DNA from: Salminus brasiliensis
Lineage: Eukaryota > Chordata > Actinopteri > Characiformes > Bryconidae
DNA length: 64,000 bases
Assembly: GCF_030463535.1 (NCBI RefSeq)
Contig: NC_132900.1
Span: forward strand, 25,873,456 to 25,937,455
Direction: 5' to 3'
Shown: positions 36,366-46,484 of the stretch, piece by piece
Layout: every line of letters starts with the position of its first letter
Numbering within the stretch: position 1 is the stretch's first letter
Position numbers and translations under genes: made by a program
The notes under the pieces: model-generated
Seen by the model: the letters and a program-made list of their open reading frames with translations, nothing else
What the model was told of the DNA's origin: nothing
Database searches by the model: none

Positions 36366-36682
36366 AGTTTTTAGACTTGGCAAGATTTAAATTCAGAGTT
36401 GAGAAACTGTGACCTTCAGGCTACAAGAGCCTCAGAGGACTAGAGGTTGCTGCACTGTGAATGGAAAGTGGAGGCATTGACTCATTGCACACTGTAATAG
36501 TGCCCAAGTGAAGTGTGTATTTAGAGAATGGAGAAGATAAAAACATCTGAGGAGCCACAGTGTGAGCTCCATTAGTCCAGATTTCCCTTACTTCCAAATG
36601 TTTTTGCCCTCGCCCTGCAACAAAAGTGTGTAATTAACTTTAAGCCTTTTTTCCTCTCCTCTCACTCCTTTTCATCTTCCAG

Positions 36683-36732
36683 GAAGCTGCTCGGTTTGTG
36701 TTTTCAAATGTAAGGGGTGGTTTGCGGCCTAA
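36683..36732 (+). CDS. cnpy1: cnpy1 candidate terminal exon (weakly supported)
   Basis: This is the best of several candidates. It has a very strong acceptor (long pyrimidine tract ending TCATCTTCCAG) and the right phase: the incoming G joins GA to make Gly, then Ser-Cys. That gives LCSQVSGSC, reproducing the C-x6-C spacing of human CNPY1 (LCSEKSDLC, recalled). Fifteen codons then reach TAA at 36730-36732, for a total of 187 residues. Against it: the tail (SVCVFKCKGWFAA) is cysteine-rich and has no H/T-x-E-L retention signal, and a donor-like AAT|GTAAGG lies inside. Alternatives are listed under findings. Confidence 0.28.
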
Positions 36733-36887
36733 GAAAGTAGCTTTTCCCCTTTGTGCTCGGCTGTTTCTGTGCCCCCGACTTAAGCTTAAATACATGACAG
36801 ATCAAGGGTTACCAAGGTGCTGTTGGCAAGGGCTCAAAGTGACCAGACAAACTGAAGGCTCATTTCCTATGCGTGCAAGGCACCCAA

Positions 36888-37700
36888 CACTCTTAGAAAT
36901 AAAGGTGGCAAAAAGTTTGTTTTGGAGCGCTGAACTACTCTAGACTCAATGCACACTTTTAAGTAGATAGATCTTTAAATAGACATTTTTGTAAAGAGTC
37001 TGCAAGAACTTCCAGTTGATGTAAAAGTGTTTTACCAATTCAGGATTTTAAGTAATGTTGTATTGCCGAGCCAAGAACCATTGAAGAATCTTTATTTTTT
37101 AGACGGATTGCTTGCTTACAAATGTATCAGAAAATGTAGTTGTCTCTTTAAAAGAAGCAAATAAAAATAAAGAGAGATAATCAGGGTAACCATGCATGAC
37201 CACACATGACCATACATGATGCATGATGCCTCTAGATTGTCCATTCTTGCCTGAATTTCCTTTATTACTCCCTAATTGGTGTAGAACCTTTACTTCCATA
37301 AAGAATATAATTGTCCTTCAACTTTTATCAGATTATCAGACTCTAAACATCATCCAGGTCTTCATGAAAATTTTACTGAAATGTTGTCCAGATACCCTTT
37401 ACTTTTACAAACCAAGATGCCACAAGGGTCAGATGTAGCTCTTGGGTTGGATATGGTAATTGGTGCAGAACCGTTACCTGCATGTAGAATGTGTAGTTCT
37501 TTCAAATGGTTCTTCAGGCTAGTGTGTCACCTACATCTACTGAAAGTTTGCTGCCAAAGGTTCTTGTGTGATGACACTGAAGAGCCTCTTTTGGTTCCAT
37601 AATGTAAAAAAGAGGTGAGCATGAAGAAAGGTTTATCTCTTATGATGCATTTAAATAAATGTGCCAAAAGGTGCCAAAGCCACCTTTAGTTCTTTTAGTT
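36888..37700. mobile_element. 'AAGAACC' inverted-repeat element(s)
   Basis: The left end 'cactcttagaaataaaggtg' at 36888 matches the family terminus. Inside are 'gaaccattgaagaatct', 'ggttcttcaggctag' and 'ggttcttgtgtgatg'. The right end is vague, and more than one copy may be merged. Confidence 0.5.
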
Positions 37701-37849
37701 TTCTAAAAAAAAATAAAAAAAATAAAAACAAATATTGCAACAGATGGTTCTGTAGAGGTGCACCTCAGAACTTTTCAGCCTGATGTTTGTATGTTGGGCC
37801 TGTAGTGTAAAAAACAAACAAAACTGATAAACAATTGTATATCAAGTCC

Positions 37850-38370
37850 TAAAAATTACAATTCATGAGTTTCCTACATGCACTAGGTGCCTGAGCAAAG
37901 GTGGCCAGGGTAAACTGGTCTTTCCAGGGGGGCTCCACACCTCTCAGCAGACTGGCTGCTTTAGTCCGACAACACAGCCAGGATGATGAAGCATTTTGTA
38001 AAATTGCCCAAACTCCAGCAGCCTGAAGCAGGAAGAGCCCACTTTCTTTTACAAATATAAGCAAGAGAGTGGATGGCTAAGTTCAGCAGTGAGCTCTAGC
38101 ATTAACTTGTATTCTAACAAGATTAAAATATATTTGTCCTGGAGATTAGCATACTTAAGTCCTCCTTTGGCCTTTTCGGGCGGCAGCGAGTGCGACTTTG
38201 ATCTGTGTTGTGTGGCGAGGGCCCGGCTATGGGCTGGCCATCGGAGAGGCGAGTGTGAAATTAGCCTGATGTCATCCCCATTCTTCACCTTCGCCCATCT
38301 TTCACCGGCCTTAATTATATTTCCGCCACAAAGCTCCAGTGCTTCATTGCATATTCAAATCTGACTAGGA
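37850..38370. promoter_or_regulatory. candidate conserved regulatory block 3' of eng2
   Basis: About 500 bp of balanced-complexity sequence in a repeat-rich spacer. It includes 'gactttgatctgtg' (a TCF/LEF-type CTTTGATC), 'ccttaattatatttcc' (homeodomain TAATTA), and stretches such as 'gcatattcaaat'. Engrailed expression depends on Wnt signalling at the midbrain-hindbrain boundary, so a TCF input would make sense. This is inference only. Confidence 0.28.
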
Positions 38371-38602
38371 AGCGTTTTTTAGAAAAAACGATAGATAAAT
38401 AACTCAGTGGGGGAGGGGTCAGGACGGGGGCCCCTTTGTATGAGGGGGCCAACAGGAGACGTCAATACTTTTCTGATATGTATTTTCTTTTGGAGTGTGA
38501 CTGGCCTTTGCCTCCGCCATTTGTTGGAGTTCAGCTTGGGGCATGGGGCTGTGTGTGACAAGACGGCTGGACGTCTTGAAGGAAGGAAGGTAGGACCCTT
38601 TG

Positions 38603-38603
38603 G

Positions 38604-38635
<32 letters not shown>

Positions 38636-38650
38636 GTGTGTGTGTGAGTG
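38603..38650. repeat. (GT)n microsatellite
   Basis: About 20 GT units with one CG interruption. Confidence 0.96.
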
Positions 38651-39259
38651 AGAGGGGCTTTTTTTATCACAATCACAATAGGCAGATGTTTTTGTTCGCA
38701 GTAGGGGCTGCCTTGTCAGACTTGAGGCAAGATGTTTGGGATAAGAGTCTCTTAACCCCTTATACCACAGACTTCTTGTTCAGCAACTACCAGTGAGGTG
38801 TGTCGGGTAGCCTCAATCCATGCCTAATCCAAAATATTTTACCAAAAGTTTCTGGACTACTGAGTTTCTTCTAGAACTGCACTGAAACTGTTTTATTTGT
38901 GCATCAGCTATCAGTGTAGAACCTGAAGTTTGGTTGTTTTTCTCTTTTGGGTGTAAAATAAGACACTAAAGCTCCAATGTAGGAGGTGTGAGCTACTAGC
39001 TTAGCAAAACAATGGAACTTTAATTTAAAATTGCAATTTTAAACTGTGGAGAAACTTAAAATGCTTTGAGGAATCTTAAAGAAAGGTTTTTTTTTAAAGA
39101 TAAAGCCATGACTGTAACTCTTTAACTTTGAAACTTTGCAAGCTATGAAGTGTTTTCAGCTGCAAACTGCACAGAAAGTCTTTTGGGCACCTAATGGGCC
39201 ACTTCACACTGCTGAGTTGAGTTTAGAGGTAAAACCTTACAGAAAGCTTTGACCTTTTA

Positions 39260-39500
39260 ACAGGATCTCCCAGCCATACCACCTGCCCTATCTTTGCTAC
39301 CAGAAGCTGGGCAGGTCGGCGGGCGCTGGGCGTTACTTCCACATGCAAGCGGGGCTAGAATAGAAATGCAGATGAGCTTTTTGCGGCATTGAGAAGCGCA
39401 GGTCAATGCTGGGAATCGAGTTCTCAGAGATGGGCTTCCCCTTTTGTATCGGCCTCTATTCACTCCTGCGACTTTTCCACAGCTTTTGCAGAAGCATAGT
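39260..39500. promoter_or_regulatory. candidate regulatory block
   Basis: GC-balanced unique sequence ('aatgcagatgagctttttgc', 'ggtcaatgctgggaatcg') in an AT-rich spacer. Open frames here resemble no known protein. Confidence 0.2.
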
Positions 39501-41199
39501 GTAACTGTTGGTGTAACATCCAAAATAGTGATTAGGTATATGTTATGTGCACAAATGCAACATAGATTCAAGTTGCTATTTCTCTTGTCCAGGTTTGTGT
39601 TATAATGGCTGAAAATGCTTCTTCAAATTGGCAGCTACGGAAGTGCTCTATTCAGGGTGAAACTTTGCCTAAAGTTTGCCTAATCTTTAAGGTTTCTTAC
39701 CCAAACAGTGTAAAAATGTTTTTTTACACTAATTTAAAGTTCACAGTTTGTTACCCAGAGTAGTGACAACACCACAAAGTCAGATAATATAGACCTACAG
39801 TAAAAAAATAAGCAGACTTGATATTTTAAGTTTTTTTTATTTTTAGGCCTGGTAAAGTTTCAACAGATCTGTATTAGGTCAAGTTTAAATGTCATATGAA
39901 TGGAGTATTATTAGGGAGCAACATAATCATCAAACCTGTTCTCTGCTCCCTCTCTGGACTGTTGGAAATGGAGAATGCAGTTCTCTGTAGTGACATCGGT
40001 TAATTGTTTAAAAACTTGCAATGAAATTTGGATTTCGGCACTTGCGCTGCAGGCCTACCAGCAGTAGACAAATCAACAGACTTGCTGAGAAAAGATGCCC
40101 TGTTTGCTCTGTAGCTTACTTTAGTTGTGATATTTGTTGCAGTGTCCCTTTACATGTCAAGGGTCTACTGTCCCCTAATAGCGAGACTGATGATGTTCGT
40201 TGCAGTCAGAGCTAAATCTCATATTTCCACAGGGGCTGATTGTGAAGCTGGACCAAACTGATCAGTCATATCATAGTCTCTCGAATACCTATAGAAAGTT
40301 AGTGTGTGAGAGAATCTCCTGGAAGAAGTTTTCCCAGTTCCCATTCAACACTGAGTTTTACTAATCAGTCCTTCATTAAAGTAAATCAGTTGAGCTGCTG
40401 GTGAATCTGAACAAATACTTATAGTGTCTGGAATTCACAGAGAAGATCAGCAACCAAACCTTTGTTCATCTAATGAACATATCATTGACCTTACTGCCCA
40501 ACAGTACATTCTGACCACCGACTTATTTTACTTTGGGTTTATTCTAATGTTATAGCAAAACACATTTACTGTAATAAATACATATTTTTAAACAATGTTC
40601 CCTATTGCACAGTTTTTCTTTTAGGTAAATGCAAATGAAATTCCTAAATAAAATAAAAAAACATAAATATATAAATGTATAATAAATACTGAAACTAATA
40701 AGAACTAAAAGATAATAATAAGAACTGTCCAAAATGCAATAGGAAAAAAAATATGTTGGATATAACGAAGTAGTCTGACAGGTCTTTACCACTGGGTTAA
40801 CTTTGAGCTGACTGGGCGTCACATTCAGCAGTCTAGCGCAATTTTGCGTCATTGTGGGTGACAACAGAGCCAAAGCTGGATTTCTATAGACTACTGGCCC
40901 ATCCCACCCTCTTCGAATAGAAAAGCTTTGCACATTCTGTGTGTTTTATCCCTGTAAAAATGATTAAATGTTAGCTTACATTTAAGTCTAAATAAGTAAA
41001 CATTTAAGTCTAAGTATAAATCTATTTTTACAATTAACGTCATGCATTGTCGTTCTGCTAATTTAACATCTGCTGTCTATCAGTACTGTCAGTAGAATCA
41101 GCCTTAAAGAAAATTACACGTGTATTTTAGTGTATATCGTAAAATCTGATTCAGCAGAAATTCAGCACTTTTACCAAAAAAGCTCGGATTTGTTTTTTT

Positions 41200-42765
41200 T
41201 TTTTGTTTTTTTTTTACAAATAAGCGTCTTTTTATTGACGTTCTCCACTCCTCAGTTGGATTTATTACACAAATAAAACATGATACAAATTATGTACATC
41301 TGTTTAAAGGATACTTCAGAAGAGAACCACATGGAATTCCAAAAAATGGGGAAAACAGGACTTAAATTATCTTTTTTTTGTTTTATACATCTGCTTTGTA
41401 GATTCTCTGTTCGAGCTGCTGAGTTTGTCTCCGTTTCAGTCCTCGTAGAAAAAGTTCAATTTCTGAACCTTTAAGGCAAAGTGTGTTTTTTTTTTTTTTT
41501 TTTTTTTTATATATATTTTGTTTGGTGAATCGATTCACACGCGCGCACACACTTTTTTTTTTTTTCTTTTTCCCAAAAAAGAGTACAATGATAACCACCA
41601 AGTTCACACCACACAAAAAGTTCAGAATTTGGTATGGTGTTACAGCTCTCATGCAAAGGCCTCGAAAACTTGTTCACAAAGTTATAAAGTTATTGCATGA
41701 CGACAATGAAATGGGCGGGGACACCATCAAACAAAACATTAAACATAAGGTAAAAATAAATACAATTTAAAAACCCTCCGATTGAAACTCTTCCGCTTAC
41801 AATCACATTTTCACACGACCACCTGCTGGCTTCAAACTTTTGATTTTTGAAGCGCAAGAACTTTTTTGAAGGACTTCACACTCAACTAGCTGAAACGGAG
41901 ATGAAGATATTGCTCCATATGAAAAGCAAACAAGAAGAAAAGTAGAAAAGTGTATTGTACATTCCCGTCTATGTTTAATAGAGCTTCAACTTGGGTCAAG
42001 TATTTCCCTTTTAAATATGTAACTTTCCGAGGTTTTGCTTGTAGCATTCAGATGTCTGAACTTCTTCTTTCCTGAAAATGAAAACCATATCTGCATGATG
42101 TGACGCGTGACCGAGTTAAATAGACCTATAAATACGATATAATGCAGTTTCTTTTGTAAGCCTACACGTAATGATATGCAATGTTACGTTTAAACAAAAA
42201 TACCTGCTTCTCTCTGTAACACAACCCAGCTTGCTAAAATCAACAAACACATTGAAACCAACAAACACTGAACTAAGATAAAGTTTTGCAATTTATTTCA
42301 AATCACAGTTGCCTGAATGCAGCAGAAAGAAATCTTTGGACTTCAGCATGGATTAAAGACGATCCTGTGTCTCAACGTCGTGTCAATCTCTCTCTCTCTC
42401 TCTTACTCTCTCTCTCGTTTTGTTTTTGTTTGTTTTTCTTGTTTGTTTGTTTGTTTTTAAATTAGAAAGGCTACTTTTGTTCACCGAGCATATTTTTTTC
42501 TTTTTTCAGACTGTGGACAGCGCTGTTAGTGTTCACCAAGAAAGAAAAAAGAAAGAAACAAAGAAAAGAGAAAACACAAGAAAAATCTTCACAACACGTA
42601 AAATTACAATCCACGTTCAAATATTGCAGAGTTAAATCTCATACATAAGAGTCTACTCCATTGATGCTGGTATTTTGTACACTGGCCCTTTATTTACTTT
42701 TTATTTCACTTTTTTATTATTGCATTGTAGAGACGTCCTCCTCCTTCTCATCCACCTTCTCGTGC
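41200..42765 (-). other. eng2a: eng2 3' UTR (inferred)
   Basis: From the stop codon at 42766 leftwards there is no other gene. On the minus strand AATAAA hexamers occur close to the stop (42689-42694) and as a pair at 41231-41236 and 41261-41266. A long UTR of about 1.5 kb ending at the distal pair would be typical of engrailed genes, and the proximal one could give a very short UTR. The region also has poly-T, CT (42386-42417) and GTTT tracts. Boundaries are inferred. Confidence 0.4.
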
Positions 42766-43082
42766 TCAGTCGCTGTCTGATTTGTCCTCCTTGGAGGTGG
42801 TGGCGTGATTGTACAGGCCTTGGGCCATCAGGTGCAAGGCCAACGAGTTCTTGGTCCCTGACGCTTTCTTGATCTTGGCCCTCTTGTTCTGGAACCAGAT
42901 CTTGATCTGTGACTCGTTGAGGCCGAGCTCCTGTGCCAGGCTCTGTCGCCTCTGCTCGGTCAGGTAGCGGTTTGTCTGGAATTCAGACTTGAGTCTCTGC
43001 AGCTGCTCGGCTGTGAAGGCGGTGCGAGGGCGCTTGTCCTCCTTGCTCATGCTTTTCTTCTTTGGTTTGCGGGATCTTGGCC
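42766..43082 (-). CDS. eng2a: eng2 exon 2: engrailed homeodomain and C-terminus
   Basis: Acceptor ...CCAAACGCAG (minus strand). The exon's first 2 nt complete a Gly codon, followed by PRSRKPKKK (EH3, basic nuclear signal). The homeodomain spans residues 168-227 of the 257-residue protein: [20 protein letters not shown] at its start, recognition helix [16 protein letters not shown], with Gln50 (residue 217) and Asn51 (218) as expected for TAATTA-binding engrailed proteins. The EH5 tail ([16 protein letters not shown], then SKEDKSDSD) runs to TGA at 42766-42768. Engrailed proteins are nuclear repressors that pattern midbrain and hindbrain. Engrailed-2 rather than -1 is inferred from the neighbours cnpy1 and rbm33; the 'a' suffix is a guess from zebrafish synteny. 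Confidence 0.97.
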
Positions 43083-43097
43083 CTGCGTTTGGTCAGT

Positions 43098-43099
<2 letters not shown>

Positions 43100-43136
<37 letters not shown>

Positions 43137-43137
43137 G
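43100..43137. repeat. (AC)n microsatellite next to eng2 acceptor
   Basis: About 15 CA units, then TATATA, starting 18 bp from the exon 2 boundary. On the transcribed strand it reads as GT repeats just upstream of the short pyrimidine tract. Confidence 0.96.
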
Positions 43138-43179
43138 GGGTTAGGAGGGGGTCGCTCATGCCGTGACCTCAGAAGCACC

Positions 43180-43826
43180 CTTGTATTGTAATATTAATTA
43201 ACATTATAGTAGTATCAGCCATCACTGTCTCGTAGTATGACATAACAATAAATGCCACAATTTAATAAAACTCCTTATAGTTATAGAATATTATTATTGT
43301 GTACTTTATTATGTGTAGTAGTAGCACTGGTAGAATGAGTATTCATCGTAATAATGATAACAATTGTAGTAGTAGTAATATAAATAACCACCATCACAAT
43401 GCGGTAGTGTGATGTAACAAAATAATCACAGTACTACTCATAGCTGTAGGAATAATGATCAGTTATCATTGTGCAGTAATACAATGGTAGACGTCGTATT
43501 AATAGTAATAACCGTTTACCAGTAGTAGTTAAAAATGATATTCTAGTAGTATCAGCAATAGTAGAAGCAATAGTACTGCTATTATCCACCACCATAGTCG
43601 GGGAGTATGACGTAACAATAAATATCACATTAATAATAATCAGTTATACTTTGTTATTATATGGTAGCAGCAGTAATAAACAGATGATAATATGGTAATA
43701 TTTGTAACAGCTTACCATTACTAATAGTAGCAGTAGTAGTAATTGTTATAATATAGTATTATCAACAATTATCAAGAGTCATAGTAGATATAGTAGTAAA
43801 ATCTTAACCACGTAGTAGTAGTAGTA

Positions 43827-43858
<32 letters not shown>

Positions 43859-44640
43859 GTAGAATATTAGCCATAGTAGACTCGGTAGTAATACTAATAC
43901 CCACCACTGCTTTCGTGTAGTATAGCGTAATAATAAATAACAATGTATATAGTCGCAGTAATAATACTAATTATTACTGTGTTATTGTTGTGTAGTAGCA
44001 GTACTGGTAGAAGTAGTAATATCAATAACAATCGTCGTAGTCTGGTAGTGTGGCGTAAATATAAATATTAATGGTAATAACCGTAACAGCCTACTACTAT
44101 TACTACTACTACTGCTACTACTGCTGCTACTACTACTACTGTTACTACTACTGCTACTACTACTACTACTAATAATAATAATAATAATAAGAAATATCAC
44201 CTTCGTTGTCATTAGCATAATATATAGCGTAATATATAAATGGGCTAGCAGCTAGTATTACTAGAAATAGTCATACTACTAGTAGTACTATTATTAAAAT
44301 ACGATCAGAACACTAATACATCATTATACAAATCGCAATAACCGTATTATAATAGTCATTTTGTAACGATTCTCACTATTACATGGGATAGTAACAACCA
44401 TAATCACAACCACTATTCTTCTTCTTCTCCCTCTTCTTCTTCTTCTTCTTCTTCTTATTATTGTTGTTGTTGTTATTGCTGTTTTATTATAGTGGAAGTA
44501 ATATTACAGTAATCTTTATTTGTATCGTGGTAGTATTATTGTTAATACCAATTACCACAGTCGTATCAGTTGTTATAATTATGCATAATAATTATTAGAA
44601 TTGAAGTTGCTATATTTGTTATTTAACTAATAACTTATAA
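43180..44640. repeat. degenerate trinucleotide/minisatellite array in eng2 intron
   Basis: A word of the form 'gtagtatgacgtaacaataa' plus 'ccacca' recurs near 43232, 43403, 43601, 43912 and 44043 in diverged copies (e.g. cgtagtatgacataacaata, gcggtagtgtgatgtaacaa, cgtgtagtatagcgtaataa). The copies are embedded in imperfect TAG/TAA/TAC repeats, with purer TAG/TAA at 43815-43858, TAC/TAA at 44092-44190 and CTT then TTG at 44416-44480. No coding sense. Confidence 0.75.
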
Positions 44641-44749
44641 GCAGTCTAAAAAAAAAAAAAAACAAGTACCAACAAAGCTTCCCTCACATTTGCATGCGAG
44701 CCATAATTCAATAGGTCTGCTCGAATTCTGGCCTAAGAAGGCCCTGCTG

Positions 44750-44815
44750 GATTTGGGGTTGGGGTTGGAGTTGGGGTTGGGGGTGGGGTGAGTGCTAGGG
44801 TGGGAGGGTGTTATG
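44750..44815 (+). repeat. GGGGTT telomere-like G-rich tract, possible G-quadruplex
   Basis: 'ggggttggggttgg', 'agttggggttgggggtgggg' and further GGG runs lie within 60 bp: at least six runs of three or more G with short loops on the plus strand (C-rich on the transcribed eng2 RNA). Resembles TTGGGG repeats, not the vertebrate TTAGGG telomere. Confidence 0.8.
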
Positions 44816-44869
44816 GGGTTCTGAGGGAGGTATGAGAGGATGAGGAGGGGAGCGGGGAAGGGGTTATGC

Positions 44870-45200
44870 GCTCCTTTCTCCCCCTGTTACCATAGTAACC
44901 ACATTTATAAGGATAAGGCGTGTTGTTCATAAACTTGTTATAAGTGTAGCACATCTCATTCTACAGCGAGGCTTCCTATTGATCCCAGCTTCAAGATCAA
45001 TGTGCTCGATCAACAGTGCAAACCGAGCCGTTTCTATTATGACATTTATTAGCTGTTCCAAGCCATATAGACCTTATCTGCAGCCGAGACCTGATCTTTT
45101 AATAAATTATGCTTTCATATCCTCACATTATGGAGAAATGTTCGTGCACAAGGACTCAGTAAAACATTCGTGGATCTTTCGTTTTTGTCGGGGTTTTTCG
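44870..45200. promoter_or_regulatory. candidate eng2 intronic enhancer with RFX X-box
   Basis: A complex, non-repetitive block follows the repeat array. At 44886-44899 lies GTTACCATAGTAAC, a perfect 14-bp fit to the RFX X-box GTNRCC-N(0-3)-RGYAAC. Other words include 'gatcaatgtgctcgatcaac' and 'aataaattatgctttcat'. Function is inferred. Confidence 0.35.
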
Positions 45201-46484
45201 GCTGAAATCGTTTTTTATACGTTTTAAATATTCGCGGTGCTTTTTTTGACCCGAGCTTGTATTCATCCATTCAACCAGAGTATGGATAAGCTAATGTAAG
45301 ATGTAATGCCCACACTGCATATTACTCATATAGCCTAAACACCATAATAATTAGACTGTGAATTTAGATTTTTTTTATGTGTTAAATTAAATAATTAAAA
45401 TTAGTCACAAATTCGCCTCGATTTGGCTCTAGTCTGGTTACGCCGAGGAAGCGGTTCAGCCTAAGGAAAACTTGGGTTACCACTGTGTAGCCATTTTTTC
45501 AACCATTCACTCTACTTTTTCTAGCAGATTCACTCTTAATTCCGCAAACTGAGAATTTTGTTTTGCGAGAATGTTAATAAATGACCAATATATGTTTTAA
45601 AAAGATAAAAATTGAAGGCGTAAAATGTTAATTTTTGCTTTTTAAGAGCATGGATGTGATTTAGCACGTAGCCTGGCTCAACTCTATTGTCAAAAATATG
45701 CTAATGAAATATTAACAAAGACAGCGATGGAACAATGCAGGTGCAGAAAAACTTGCAGTAATTTTCGCTAAAAATGCTTTTATTTTTTCTACTTTGTGGT
45801 GATTTTTCATACAACTGGGAATTTCAATTCTGAAATTGAGCAGTTGATTTTTCGCCATAAACAGTCATGGAAAACGACCGGCCAAAATTGAACACTTTTT
45901 TGGTACTAACTGTCTTTAAAAAAGGATGATAAATCATCAATAATATTATTATTATGAATAATAATTGTATTAATAATAATAAAAAAAAAAATAAGAAAGA
46001 GAAGAAATAGGAGTTACAGATTTCAGCCAGTATTTCTCCAACGCTTTCACACCAGTCGATTTTTTTAACTGAAACTGGAACGAATTTTCTTACTTTTGAT
46101 TTTCTCAGCGATTTTTAGAAACGGTTCGCTTTTAACGCGTTTTAAACTCCATCAACAATCTGTAGACTAAACTATTCTTGGCGGGCGGTGTCACGGTCAA
46201 AGAGAACTAGTAGCCTATTCACAGCTCAGGCTTTTGGGGGGCTGACTTGGCCTATAGGCTAGCTTTCTAAATATCGATCAATCTCAGTGATTTCAGTCAG
46301 TCTCAACGCTTCTGAATGTATTTGTATATATAAATATTGACGCTTCAGTTCAGGGCTTATTCAACACGTTAGAGTGAATTCAGGTCAACGTTTTCTGGTT
46401 CTCCCAAAAAACCCTAAAACCCTCAATAAACGTGAACGCAGAGCTTTTCTGGAATATATAATAGTACATAAAGTGAGCTCCTAC

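Larger units (their letters stand above)
36733..41200. other. convergent spacer between cnpy1 and eng2
   Basis: No convincing exon is seen. It holds another 'AAGAACC' element beginning at 36888 (cactcttagaaataaaggtg), a (GT)n tract, and two complex blocks at 37850-38370 and 39260-39500. Confidence 0.5.
43083..46484. other. eng2a: eng2 single intron
   Basis: 3.4 kb, GT-AG on the minus strand, at the usual engrailed position between the hexapeptide/EH2 and EH3. The half nearest exon 2 (43.1-44.6 kb) is almost all AC and trinucleotide-like repeat DNA with a decayed tandem unit. The other half has a G-rich telomere-like run (44.75-44.81 kb), a complex block with an RFX X-box (44.87-45.2 kb) and AT-rich unique sequence. 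Confidence 0.9.

Noticed and set aside
38061..38096. Frame ending SSEL followed by a stop, considered as the cnpy1 last exon
   Set aside because: The end looks like a retention signal and the phase can fit, but there is no sixth cysteine and the acceptor (AATATAAG) is poor.
39257..39571. 104-residue minus-strand frame
   Set aside because: No recognisable domain; cysteine content and codon pattern look random, and the region is better treated as noncoding.
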